Source: Capsicum annuum (lineage: Eukaryota; Streptophyta; Magnoliopsida; Solanales; Solanaceae). From it: 64,000 nucleotides of DNA. The notes beneath the pieces were generated by a model. That model was not told the origin of the DNA, did not search any database, and was given only the letters and a program-made list of their open reading frames with translations. Below, piece after piece: positions 45,509 to 58,400 of the stretch (position 1 is the stretch's first letter; the number at the start of each line of letters is the position of its first letter). The position numbers and the translations under genes were made by a program. The stretch is taken from assembly GCF_002878395.1 (NCBI RefSeq), contig NW_025825212.1:10580-74579 (forward strand), given 5' to 3'.

Positions 45509-47296
45509 ATGATCATGTCATAAGTTTTCTTTCCAAGTCATGCAGGACATTTGTAAATGGCTCATAAAGCTTGAAAGAAATATAAAATCTGAAATCATAC
45601 ACAATGAATGGTAAAACATGCCAATTTGGATATCATGAGCCATTACACTTAATCCAAATATCAAGATTCTTTTCTTATTCTCTTATCAAGCAATCTTAGT
45701 GAAATCTGAATATTGAATATATCATAAATCTGCATTTCAAATCTCTTTTAAATTAGTAAAATTAATCTAAGAATGAGGGACGACTCTTTGGGAGGTTCTT
45801 CTAACTGACTAGTACATCATGTGAGCACCCATGATGTCCCACGACTTGCCCCAGTAAGGTTAAGGTTGTCATACCCTTTCCATCAGTGTAGAACAATCTC
45901 ATCTCAGTGATAACTACCTCAATTTTCCACATATAGAGGAAGTCAATGTCTCAACCTACAGTGGCACGTAGTTCTGGGGTATGAAACCGTAGTAACATAC
46001 CCAACTCGGTGCTAAATACTACTCCCAATACTATGCTCAAAAATGTAAAGAAAAATCCACTTTAAGGGTAATCTCATATTTCTTAAGTTAAATAAATGAT
46101 AAAATTCGTAACTCGTTTCATAAAGTGGATTTTAACTCTGTTGAGACCAAAAGGTCAATTCTTTCTATACTTAAACAAAAATAGTCTAAACATGGGTGCA
46201 TGTAGTACATAAATTTTCAAAACAACAATCTCAATATGGGTTAATGACCCTTATAGAGATACTTAATCAAAACATTTCAACATTTATACTTTATATCACA
46301 AGCATGCATAATTTATACGGAAATCTGAAAAATTTCAGCCTTTAATCATAACAATAATCTCAAACTCATGGAGTTTATTTTCTAAAATTCAAAATAATCA
46401 TAGTATCTTGAACAACAACATTGGATAAGATTTATCTCTTCAAATTCATGATAAAACATGTTAAAATCATGTATCTTTGTAAAATAATGCAAACTTTGGG
46501 CTCAAGAACGAAAGGGTATTCTTGTTCATAACCCCACATACCTTTATGGTAACGGATTCATTGAAAGATTGGTCCCTCAATGTTGATTGTGTAACCCTAG
46601 TTGTTTTTCTCTTTTAGTTCTCTTGGATGATGAACTTAAACTGATAATAGGGTTATGATGTGTTTAGAATCTATTAAATTTTTAAGGTTAAGTTTAGTGG
46701 TGTGTAAGGAGTGCCAAAAGACTTAATTTACCTCAAAATAACCCAAAAACAGAGTGTTTAAGTCACTTGAAATCATAAGATATGCACCGCATATGATATC
46801 ACATATATTTACATACGTGCCGCATATGATATCGCCTATATTTACATAGGCGCCACATATGATATCGCCTATATTTACATAGGTGCCGCATATGCTTTCC
46901 AGTGGCCATGTGTGATTGGTTAGGCGATGCATTCTACTTCGAAAAGCCATAACTCCTTGATCGGGTGTCGATTTTGGTGAAATTGGTATCGTTGGAAAGC
47001 TAATTCGATTATCTATAATTTATGGGTAGAAATATGCATAAATAACACATATTTATAATATTATTCTCATTCAAAGATGACCTTTGTGAATTCAAACACT
47101 AAAACTTAATGGATTTCTAAAATATTAGCTTGTACTACCTTAAGTGACTCATATAACCACACTTAACACATCATAAGCTCTCTCTAACTAGGGTACTCTT
47201 GGTAATTTAGGTTCCTAAATATGGCTTACAAAATTGGGGTTTTCACATATACGAACAACGGTTCATTTTCTAGCTTAGGAAATGCGGGGCATTACA
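44932..47296 (-). repeat. gypsy-2 5' LTR (right)
   Basis: 2365 bp, TGTAACATCC...GGCATTACA. It has a longer TA microsatellite (about 45470-45506) than its partner, the 33-bp repeats at 46785-46895, and an extra segment near 45720-45770. Conserved AATTGGTATCGTTGGAAAG at about 46980 is also recognisable in the gypsy-1 LTRs, so the two families are related. Confidence 0.93.
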
Positions 47297-47301
47297 AAAA
47301 A
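47297..47301. repeat. Target-site duplication of gypsy-2, right (AAAAA)
   Basis: Matches 37542-37546. The host sequence resumes with CATAGTGAAAGATGCAATGG, homologous to 55915-55935 in copy B. Confidence 0.85.
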
Positions 47302-50103
47302 CATAGTGAAAGATGCAATGGATGGTGCATCAATTGCAGAGGGTTTTCTAAATCTGTTCACAGATTACCTATCTAATGTAAATTATGCAAACGATAGGTA
47401 ATATGTTGCAAAAAAACCACTACAAGTTACACCAGAATACACATATGTTGCAACAGATGACAAGTAGATTAGAAGACTGGTTAGGAAAAGTAAACTTACC
47501 CTATCCACGTACTGCATAGGCATATCTATCATACTTCTGAAGTCTTGGGTGAAAAAGGTATGAATGGGGTAATCTTTTGTGCCTTGCTTGGCCCATCACA
47601 AATCCCTCTTCTCTTTGGTGCCAAGTTCCGCATATATGTCCACCTTCTTAAATAGCCCTTGAACTTCAACATCTTTTGAAGAGGGAGGATTTGTAATTTT
47701 TTTGGATTTATGAATAGAGATTACTTGGTTAATTAGCCTTTTCTTCCTCCCAACCGCCAATATAGGAGTGTATGTCTCGCTCACCTTCTTGGATGTATGA
47801 CATCCCTTTTGGATTTTAATTCCTCAATAGCTTTAGCGATAGTCTCTAATTTTTCAAATAGTTTATCCTTGCTATTCTTGCACTCTTTGCATTTGTAAAA
47901 AGAACATGAGGGTGAAGAGGGGTGAGAGGGACCATTGTAAGGGGGAGAGAGACCTGTGTAATGGGGGAGGTACCTGTGAAAGGTGTGTTTTCAAACATAT
48001 TTATTTTTCTAGAGCATCAACATGCTCAACTTAAAGACTGGCAGTAGCATTAGCATGCCTGCCACCAATATTAAATCCACCAGCAACACCCCAGGAAGAA
48101 TCATCCAGATTTTTTATAGTAGTTTGGTAATGAAGAGCCTCAACACTAGGATGACCTTGCCTAATTGATCTTTTTATGGTTGTTGCTCTGGCTAATTCCT
48201 TCTTTATTAACTCTACTGTTTGGTCGGCTATTGTATCAACAAAACCTAGAGTAATGAAAGAAGTCATCCCCAACTCCTGCTTAATAGGCACGATCCACAG
48301 ATGCTCAACCTATACAAAAATAGATACATTTAAATCATATAATGATTTGCAGTCAGTTATATAATAATTTGCAGTCAGTCGAGCTACATGTTAACATAGA
48401 CAACTTATCCAACACATGATCTATATATCGCAATAGCTGATCTCTATGTCACAACAGATTAATAATATATTACATCAGATTACCTATCTATTGCATAATT
48501 AATAGTAGATGGGTAATCTATTGAGTCGGGTTCAAAAATAGAGGAATGGATGGTTAATTTGTTGAAAAATATAGATCGTCTGTCATAACAAATTACCCAT
48601 CTGTTGCACCAGTTGTAGTAGATAGGTAATATATTGTAACAGATGACACATCTGTCGTAACAGATGGCACATCTATTTTAATATATCTATTTGAGTCAAT
48701 TATTTTACTTGCAAGAAGACGTAATGCATCATCCAGAGGGTTATAGAGATCAACCACCTTAATTTTTGGGTTGCTCTTTGAAGCAACCACCTAAGGATCC
48801 TTGGATAAGAAACCTCATTCAGGTAATCCTTGAAATGTTTCGGAGGTGTGGAATGACTTCAAATTCCCAAACTTTAAAAATTATAAACCGAAGGCAAGCA
48901 AAAAAAAAATTCATAGTAATTATTCAATATAAATTAATGTATGAGTAAACAAATAGTGATTAAATTTACCATGAAACCCCAAGGAAATACGTATAATATG
49001 ATCGTCTTTGATGATATCTTTGTTAGTAAATATTTGACAGTCAAGTAGTAGTTGTCATATCCCCAGGGATGATTGTTGAATTTCTTAAAATCATCAGCAA
49101 TCTTCAACAAATCATTTTCTATGACTTTGTTGACGTCTCTTGCTAATATAACGGCATGGGAAAACCAAACCAATCACAACTTCTCCCTGTAATGCTTTGG
49201 TATGGTTTTATCCTTGAGATGTTCTATCAACTCATTATCTTTTCACCCACGTCTAGTAATGTCCAACAACCCATTTATTTTTCCTTGCATTTGTTGGTTT
49301 TGATAGATGGTCGCTTGGAAAATGCCTTAGTACTATTTGATGGTGGTGATGTGGCTATCTTACTTGCCTTGGACCTTTTTCATAGTGTTTTATTGGTGGT
49401 AGTTTCTTCTGGATGATCGCATTTTAAGCCCGTCATTATGGCAAACTTTTTCAAGACAAAACAATCCGGCATGCCACAGTAGTTGATCTAGATTTCATCC
49501 ATCTTTTTTCTCCCTCATCCAAATATTTATCGCCCCCCACATACTTGATCCTACACTAGAAAAAACCATACACCATGCTTATTTGGAAATGGACAGTATG
49601 GTCCTCAGGTAGCTCAAGAAAGTATCCAAAATAGCTCTTCTTAAAAAGTACATATATGTTTTCATTCCTCATAATATTCCTAAACTCATCAAAAGGTTTC
49701 CCCAACTGACATTTAATAATAAAATCACCAGTTAGTTTTGCAGGGTGATCTATTATCATCGCAACATGAAACATGTCAATACTAATTGTTTTAAAAGCCT
49801 CATGCTGAGATTTCGATATTAATTCACGCCCCATTGGTGATGTATTATTATCTTCTTTCTTACTTTCTTCTCCCAACTCTTCTTGTTTATCTTCATATTC
49901 ATCCTCCTCACTTTTATTTTTCTCATCACCATCTACAGACCCTTGTCCATCTCCCTCAATGTCATTTTCATAACTTTCCTCAGCTTCATTTTTCCCTGAC
50001 TGAGATTGCTTGGGAAGATCCTCTGAATCCCTTTATATTGTGGCCTTTTTGTTAGGAGGTCAGAAGTTGATCCACTTTCACTTTCTATTTTTTTGGGAGA
50101 CAT
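47302..50103 (-). pseudogene. 5' part of the minus-strand DUF1985/Ulp1-type gene, copy A
   Basis: Start ATG at 50103 (MSPKKIESESGSTSD), followed by an acidic Glu-rich tract (frameshifted). Then ELISKSQHEAFKTISIDMFH and GDFIIKCQLGKPFDEFRNIM (49830-49670), the same DUF1985 entry block as the plus-strand gene. Next come RDVNKVIENDLLKIADDFKK (49128-49069) and the conserved donor at 48970. A palindrome-rich intron lies at about 48310-48690. Later exons read ELGMTSFITLGFVDTIADQT (48279-48220) and KKVDIYAELGTKEKRDL (47646-47596). The gene continues beyond gypsy-2 at 37546. It is convergent to the plus-strand gene; many breaks. Confidence 0.75.
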
Positions 50104-50914
50104 GTTTTACCTATAAATAATAGAAAATTAAAATTACATTATAATTGATGTATGCATAAATTTTATAAAATACATTAGAAACACCACCAATCCTGACACC
50201 ACCAATAGCCACGAATGTCACCACCAACCACCACAAACACCACTTGCTCCACCACCACGACTACCAACACCACAAACTCCATCAAACAATACCATGAAAG
50301 TCAACAGAATATTGTGAAAAAACTAGGGTTTTCTCGGGTTCTTCCAATTATTTTACCATCAAAAATCAAAATTGTAAACCTATTCTTGAATATTATACAA
50401 CTAAAAGTCTTCTTTTTCATCATTGACCTAAAGTCCCTAATTTTTAGAGAAAATAACAAGTGTAGAACTCTTCTCAAACTCTGTTACCTATGAAGACAGA
50501 GAAAATGACTGATACAAGCAAGATTGAAGTTGAAAATAACACTTATGTGGTCGGAAATGAGAAGAAAATTGATTTGGTGTGAAGGGTTAAGCAATTTATT
50601 GAGTTGTTGTTGTTGTCTGTATTTTTTAGAGAGTTAAAAAAGAGAGAACTCATGATTTGCAATGATAAAATATTTTTCTGGCAAATGGAATATTTGTATG
50701 GGTTTATTTGTATTTTGGAAAAGAATGACAAATTTTGAGAATGTTAATTTGGTCAGAATTGATCTTAATTATTTTTTAAAATTTAAAAAGATATAAATAA
50801 TTTTTAACCATTTCATTATGCGATTGCCAAAAGACTCAACTGAAGTTGCAGTTGACCCTATTAACTTATCCCTAGTCCTAGATTAATCAATTTAGGCATT
50901 AGTTGAATATATGA
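50104..50914. other. Upstream region of the minus-strand gene, copy A, to the duplication junction
   Basis: 50180-50290 is ACCACCA-rich (GGTGGT on the sense strand of the gene). 50490-50650 and the AT-rich remainder match 59060-59390 of copy B closely. 50820-50910 is a single unit of the 169-bp family (ATTGCCAAAAGACTCAACTG...). At about 50915 the sequence switches directly into the start of copy B. Confidence 0.7.
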
Positions 50915-51990
50915 ACCATCATATTAAAAATCTGATAGAACAGATTATCCATTTGATGCACCAAAGGAACCATCATATTAAAGATCTAATACAAAAGATA
51001 AACCTCCTATTGGATAAAATCCTATCAACTATTCCAACAAGATATATCCAAGACTTGATTTTTCCAACTGATCAATCATTTATCTCCATAGACGACCCTT
51101 CTGTTGGAAAAAATCCAAATAGTATTGACCGTTGATAACTGTTATAATAGATCACTCATATGTTGAAAAAGAAGTGTGATCTGTTGCACAGACCATTCAT
51201 ATGACTCAACATATCAGTGATATATTTTGTATTGTCATAACAGATTACTCATCCGTTGCTACAATGTAGATAACTATTCAAATAGATCACTCATATGTTG
51301 CAATAAATATGTGATTTGTTGCACAGATTGTTCATCTATCTTGACAGATAAGTGATATATTTTGTATTATTGCAACAAATTACTCAACTATTGCTACAGC
51401 ATTGATAACTATTCTAATAGATCACTCTTATGCTACAACAGATGTGTGATCTGATGCACAGATCATTAATCTGTCTTAATAGATAAGTGATATATTTTAT
51501 ATTATCGCAATACATTACTCAGTCATTGCTATAGGTTAGTTAACTATTCTAATATATATATTTCAATAGATGTTGATCTCTTTCACAAACCATTCATATG
51601 TCTCAACAGATGAGTGATTTGTTTCGTATTATCACAACAGATTACTCAACCGTTATAATAGGTTAGTTAACTATTCCAACAGATCACTCATATGTTGCAA
51701 TAGATGTGTAATCTATTAAACAGTCCATTCATTTGTCTTAACAGATAAGTAATATATTTTGTATTATCACAACAAATAATACATCTATTGCAACAGGTTA
51801 GTTAACTGATCCAATAGATCACTCATATATTGCAACAGATGTGTGATCTGTTGCATTGATCATTTATTTTTCTAAGTAGATGAGTGATATATTTTGTACT
51901 GTTGCAATAGATTACTCATCCATTGCAACAAGTTAGTTATTTGGTGCAATAGATAACTTACCTCATGCAACAGATGTGTGATTTGTTGCA
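50915..51990. repeat. Palindromic CAACAGAT/ATCTGTTG array, copy B
   Basis: Aligns in register with 33590-34640. Six 132-bp units start near 51137, 51271, 51407, 51541, 51669 and 51803, the same number as in copy A. The upstream 21-bp part is mostly missing. The shared unit count indicates that the array existed before duplication. Confidence 0.88.
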
Positions 51991-52091
51991 ACTATTATTT
52001 TACTGGTTTGCATGTTTGATTTACTGTTATCCTTTTCTAATGATTCATTAATCAACTATAATATATTCTTTTGTGTTCCTGCTGATTTTAG

Positions 52092-52990
52092 TTAATATAG
52101 CTCCCAAAAGAACAGAAACCAAATCATGTCCAAGTAAAGGAACAAGTGAAGCAGCTAGGCTACATCCACCACTCTATGAGCTTTCTTTAAAAACATTATC
52201 ACAATCAGGAGCTGAATATGATGAACACGGGGAGGAGAAATATTTCAAAAGTGATGATCCAAATACTAATAGCCCTTCCACCGAAGAGTTAGTCAAAACC
52301 TCTAGCATTGATTGTTAACTTATAAGAATGCAATGCGATGGTACGATAGATTTAATGGGTGATTTTGTGGTTAAGTCAGCCATGGAAAAATCTTTTGATG
52401 CCTTCACAAAAATACTTCGACAACAAAAATTGGATGCTTATTTCAGGAAAAGCTGCTTTGAAAAATATCTTGATTTGTAGAAGGATAACAATGCACGTTA
52501 CCAAATGAAAATGGTATATGAACTTCTCAAGCATAGGTTTATGTATGAAAACAAAGATAAGATGGATGAGGTGTAGATAAATTATTGTGGCATGCCTTTT
52601 TATTTTGGTTGGAAGGAGTTTGCCATAATTACTTGATTCTCCTATAACAGTATTTAAAACAAATAATTCGGAGTATGATTTTACTAGTCATACAAATTTT
52701 GCCTTTCCCAGCGAATGTTCTGCATGCAAATGTCAAGATTGCAAGGCGAAACATGATGTAGTGATTAATACTATTAATGCATTAACTGCCTTTGTAAAGG
52801 AATTAACATCTAAGAGGGGTGTCATTCCATCAAAGAGGATTTTATATCCATCCGCTTTATTAGAGATTAAGTCTAAGAGAAGAAGGAAGGTAATTTACAA
52901 GGCATTATCAAGCATCTAAAAAAGCAAAATTGCAACTCCTCTATCCGTGTGTTGCACTGAGAAATGTACAATAGCCAAAGGAGAGTAGTA
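52092..52990 (+). pseudogene. DUF1985/Ulp1-type gene, plus-strand member of copy B
   Basis: Acceptor TGATTTTAG, then [20 protein letters not shown]..., close to copy A, but stopped at 52316-52318 (TAA) where copy A reads TAT (Tyr). After frameshifts, the DUF1985 end YCGMPFYFGWKEFAIIT-like is at 52585-52635. A jump leads to a later exon absent from copy A: CSACKCQDCKAKHDVVINTI (about 52718-52777), then LTSKRGVIPSKRILYPSALL and a basic KSKRRRKV motif. A TAG follows in AKGE-YEL near 52988. An internal deletion removed the RDVNN...YPWG part kept in copy A. Confidence 0.75.
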
Positions 52991-52999
52991 CGAACTAAA

Positions 53000-55423
53000 T
53001 ATGGTGAATATATATTTTTGTTCCAACTAACAAACAGACACATATATGTTTCAACAGATGACAAATCTGCTGAAAATTATCAAACAGATATATACATGTT
53101 TTGTAATAGTTGATTAACTTGTTACATCGGATAAAGTATTTGTTGCAATATATGTCTCATCTATTTTACAAAATCAAATATCTCTTCGTACCGCTTTGAT
53201 TTGTACCAATAGATAACCTAGCTGCTGCAACGAATAGGTCATCTATTAGGGTAAATTAAATCAAGACTTCCTATTATTTAAGTGTTTCCAAACAGATAAG
53301 TCATATGTTGCAATAGATGGTTCATCCGTTGAAAATTATCATACAGGTCTTCCTCATGTAGAAATTTATCCCAATAGTTGATTCATCCGTTGCAACAAAA
53401 ATATAATCTGTTTGGGACAATTTAAAATAAGAGGAAGACCTGTTTAATTTGCTAGAACAAATGAGTTATCCTTTTCCATTTTGTTGTATCTCCGTGATTA
53501 GCATTGACCAATTTTGGCTTTTCAAGTGGATGTAGAAGATACTGCTGAACAGCATTGAAAATATGCAACTCTTTTTATGAAAATACGGAGAACAGAAAGC
53601 ACAAAAATCATACGTAAGCGGCAATAAAGATCCACGATGACCAAATTTGAATTCCATAGCATCAAATGAAGAACAACTTGTCCATATTGAGTAGATCTTT
53701 ATAGTTTGAGTCTGTCAAAGTAATAACCTCACCCCTCCTTAGGAATTCTTGGCATCAATACTTAAATTGTTGATGTATTTGTTAAGATCTGTAACCATAA
53801 CATTTTTTTTATATTTCATTTATTTGTTAATTTATTTTATGTAATTTCAGAAGGCTTTATTTTATTTTATTTTGTCTATGAATTTTATTTTTTCCTAAGA
53901 TTTGAACTTATTAATTTAAATGGAATACTAGATTAAAATATCACAAAAAATAATGTAACTGTTGCTGAAGATGAAATATCTGTTGGAAAATATCAAACAA
54001 ATTTAGACATATATTGCAAAAGGTAGGCAATTTGTTGGAAATTATCAAACAAGTCTTTCCACTATTGCAATAGGTAGACTTAGATAGAAACATCGACATA
54101 ATTCAACAGATGACCAACCTATTGCAACAGATAAACTATATGTCAGAAGAGGTAGAATATTTGTCACAATAGATGGACAATCCGTTGCATCATAAAAATT
54201 CAACTTTCATTAGACATAAAAAATTGCCACTACATGTAAAGTGAAGTGACTTGAAATAAAAAAGGTGGAACCCATCGACGACGTTCATTTTAAACACCTA
54301 AAATAAAATAGGCATCAAGTAGACAGTGTTCACTTTAAAAATGTAAAATAAAATAGGCATCAAATGTGTCAGTTTGGCACTTTTATTCTTGTAGGTTGCT
54401 CTAGTGTAATTCACGTAACCAAGGCTCGTTGAACCCCCATTTTTCCTGACTTGGTGTCTGATTTGGCCCCCAATGGTTATTTTTCTCCCATAGTCTTATA
54501 TATTCAACTTCTTCCTAAAATTTAACCCTAAATTCCCAAATCTTCTTTTTCTTCTTCATCTTTTTTTCTCTATCCAAAATCTTTAAATTATTTGTATTTG
54601 ATTTTTCAGCATATTTTTTCTTTTTTTTTTCAATTGAGTTTGACCGAGCTCATCTTCCACTATTTTTTGTGATAAAATTTTTTGATATTATAAGTGTGGT
54701 CATGAAGCTCTATTGAAGACTTCTTAAACTCAACAAAATCCAGGTCATAGGTTTTTAACTTGTAAGGTTTTAAAGGTAATATTTTTTTATTTAATTAGTT
54801 GATTAATTATTGATTTGTAATTATTTTGTAGTTTTGGTCTTATTTTTGTAAAAGTTGGGTAGATGTGATTACTTTGATTGGTATGAAGAACGACACCCTT
54901 AACAAGCAAATCGTGTAATCTGAGGTTCGTTGAAGAAAGTCAAGGCTTTTGAAGAGAAACAAAATTGAGCAACAAGATACTACATTATTGGTGTTATTTC
55001 TACTAGTTTGGTGTTGTTGGGCACATAGATATTCAAGCCTAATTGCTAAAAATTTTATGACGATATATTTGTATTTGCTACTGGTTTGGTGTTGTTGAGC
55101 ACATGGATATTCAAGAGTAATTGTTGAAAAATATCAAATAAATTTAGACATATGCTGCAACAAGTAGGTCATCTATTTGAAATTATCAAAAAGGACTTCT
55201 TACTGTTGCAACAGATAAGACTCTATCAGCATAATGCAACAGATGACCAACCTATTGTAATAGATAAACTATCTATCCGAACAAAGAGAATATATTTTAC
55301 AAAAAATAGACAATCTATTGTATTCTAAAAAAGACAACTTTCATCAGACAAAAAAAAATTGCCCCTACATGTATGTAAGGTAAAGTATGTAAAGTGAAGT
55401 GACTTGAAATAAAAAAAAAATTG
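53000..55423. other. Noncoding link between the convergent genes, copy B, with a 300-bp direct repeat
   Basis: 53030-53470 has more CAACAGAT-type half-sites. The segment at 53965-54263 recurs at 55117-55415 (landmarks AAATATCAAA-AAATTTAGACATAT and GTGAAGTGACTTGAAATAAAA) and at 36489-36775. Between the two copies are a small duplication (TTTAAA...AAAATAAAATAGGCATCAA at about 54288 and 54330), a CT-rich leader-like stretch (54490-54640) and a copy of 36250-36488 (54895-55115). Confidence 0.65.
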
Positions 55424-58400
55424 TTATTTCATAGGATCTTCTTTATACACAGGCTCCAAGTATCTAGTTAGTATCCCATAAGCCCATAACTCTTGCATGT
55501 TTCCCACAACGTTGTCGCACAGAAAGGTCGTTGGCTTTGCCTTTTTGTTTCGGTCAGCAAATATTCGATGTGTGCAAGAGCGTACGACCCGCACGCTACC
55601 TCGGTCCAACTTTTTTCCTGCGGATTTGATCTCTCCTATCTAACATATTTTATCATTTATTCATCCAATTAGAACCCAAAAAGTAATGAATGAAATCCCT
55701 CACCACTAGGAGTTGACGCTAGATTACTGAGATAATCGTACCTATCCTTGAGATTTCTGTGTAAGCCAAGGTCCATTATCCTATCGCCAGCATCATAAGT
55801 TTTTGGGTAGACTAATTGAATTCCCCTCATGAGTAGAGAATTTCTTCAACATAGTGTGATATAAGAAGTCAATTTTTAAATAGGTTAGTAAGTATAAAGA
55901 AGGAAAACCCAGTGAAAGATACAATGGGTGGTCCATCAATTGTAGAGGGTTCTTTTAATCTGTTCATAGATTACCTATCTAATGCAACTTATGCAAAATA
56001 TGGGTAATATATTGATACAAAACGACCACAAGTTGCACCATAATACACATATGTTGCAATAGATGACAAGTAGATTACTGTGAAAGGTGTGTTTTCAAAC
56101 ATATTTTACTCTAGGTCTTGTTTCACTAGAATACACATATGTTACTCTAGATTACTGTGAATGGTGTATTTTCAAACATATTCGATGTGTGCAAGAGCAT
56201 ACAAGTTGCACCAGAATACACATATGTTACTCTAGGTCTTGTTGATAGAATAGCAGACCCAGCAGTGGAGTTAATAAAGAAGGAATTACCTGGATTAATA
56301 TCCATAAGAAGATCAATTAGGAAAGGTCATCCTAGTGTTGAGGATCTTCATGACCAAACTACTATAACAAATTCGGGTGCTTCTTCCTAGGGTGTTACTA
56401 GTGGAGTTAATATTGGTGGCAAGCATGCTAATGCCATTGCCAGTCGTGATGTTGAGCATGTTGATGCTTAAGAAAAAATAAAATTGTTTGAAAATAGACC
56501 TTTCATAGGTACCTCCCTCATTACATGGGTCTCTCTCACAGGGCATTGTCGCATAGAAACTTACCCCATCCACGCAGCACATAGGCATATCTGTCATACC
56601 TGTAAAAGGTCGATTTTCAAACAATTTTATTTTTTTATTGAGCATCAACATGCTCAACATCACGACTGGTAGTAGCATTAGCATGCCTACCGCTAATATC
56701 AACTCCACCAGGAACACCCCTGGAAGAAGCACCCAGATTTGTTATAGTAGTTTGGTCATGAAAAGCCTCAATACTAGGATGACCTTGCCTAATTGATCTT
56801 CTTATGGATATTTCTTCAACCAATTCCTTCTTTATTAACTCCACTACTGGGTCTGCTATTCTATAAACAAGACCTAGAGTAAGAAAAGAAGTCATTCCCA
56901 ACTCCTGCTTAATAGGCAGGATCCACAGATGTACAACCTATAAAAAAATAGATACATTTAAATCATATAATAATTTGCAGTCGAGTTATATGTTAACGTA
57001 GAAAATTTATGCAACATATGATCTATATGTCACAACAACTAATTTGTATGTTGCAATAAATTAATAATATGTTCCATCAGATTACCCATCTGTTGCATAA
57101 TTTATAGTAGATGGGTAATCTGTTGAGTCGGGTTCAAAAATAGAGGAATAAATGGTTAATTTGTTGTAAAATATAGATCGTCTGTCATAACAAATTACCC
57201 ATCTGTTGCACCAGTTGCAGTAGATGGTTAATCTATTTTAATAGATGACACATCTATTTTAATATCTTTATTTGAGTTAAATTATTTTACTTGCAAGAAG
57301 ACGTACTACATCATCCGGAGGGTTAAAAAGATCAACCTCCTTAATTTTTGGGTTAATCATTGTAACAACCACCTAAGGATCCTTGGATGAGAAACCTCAT
57401 TCGGGTAATCTTTGAACTGCTTTCGGAGGTGAGGAATGGCTTCCAATGGCCAAACCTTAAAAATTATAAATCGGAGGAAAGCAAAAAACAAGTCATAGTA
57501 ATTATTCAATATAAATTAATGTATGAGTAAACAAATAGTGATTGAATTTGCCATGAAACCCCAAGGAAAGCTGTATAATATGATCGTCTTTGGGGATAGC
57601 TTTTTCAGTAATATTTGACAGCTAATTAGTAGTTGTCCTATCCCCAGGGATAATTGTTGAATTTCTCAAATTCATCAGCAAGCTTCAATAAATCATTTTC
57701 TATGACTTTGTTGACGTCTCTTACCGATATAACGACGTAGGAAAACCAAATAGAGCACAACTGCTCCCTGTAATGCTTTTGTATGGTTTTATCCTTGAGA
57801 TGTTCTATCAAATCATTGGCTCTGCACCTATGCCCAAAAATGTCCAACAATCCATTTAGTTTTTCCTTGCGTTTGTCAGTTATGGTGGGTGGTCTCTTGG
57901 ATAATGACTTACCACTATTTGATGGTGGTGGTTTGGCTTTCCGACTTACCTTGGACCTTTTGCGTGGTGTTTTATTGGTGGGAGGTTTTTCTGGATGATT
58001 ACATCTTAAGCCCATCACTATGTCAAACTCTTTCGAGATAAAACAATCTGGCATGTCATATTAGTTGATCCAGATTTCATCCATCTTTTTTCTCCGTCAT
58101 CCAAATCTTTATCACCCCCACATACTTGATCCTATGCTTGAGAAGGCCATATACCATGCTCATTTTGAAATGAACATATCATCCTCAAGCAGCTCAAGAA
58201 AGTATCCAAAGTTGTTTTTTTTAAAAAAGTGCGTCTATGTTTTCATTTTTCATAATATTCCTAAACTCGTCAAAAGGTTTCCCCAACTGACATTTAAGAA
58301 TAAAATCACCATCTAGTTTTGCAGGGTGATCTATCGGAACCGCATCTTGAAACTTATCAATACTAATAGTTTTAAAAGCCTTATACTGGGATTTCGATAT

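Larger units (their letters stand above)
37547..47296 (-). mobile_element. Complete Ty3/gypsy chromovirus (gypsy-2), 9750 bp, minus strand
   Basis: Bounded by two LTRs (37547-39854 and 44932-47296) with TG...TA/CA ends and a 5-bp AAAAA duplication. The internal region (39855-44931) has primer site, gag, PR, RT, RH, IN and chromodomain in order on the minus strand. It is the same clade as gypsy-1 but much better kept: most domains are single open pieces interrupted by isolated stops. The two LTRs are clearly diverged (several differences per 100 bp by eye), so the insertion is not recent, yet it postdates the duplication that made copies A and B. Confidence 0.95.

Noticed and set aside
50215..50493. 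A Thr-rich frame beginning MSPPTTTNTTCSTTTTTN
   Set aside because: It is the translation of an ACCACCA simple-sequence tract upstream of the minus-strand gene; copy B does not keep the frame.
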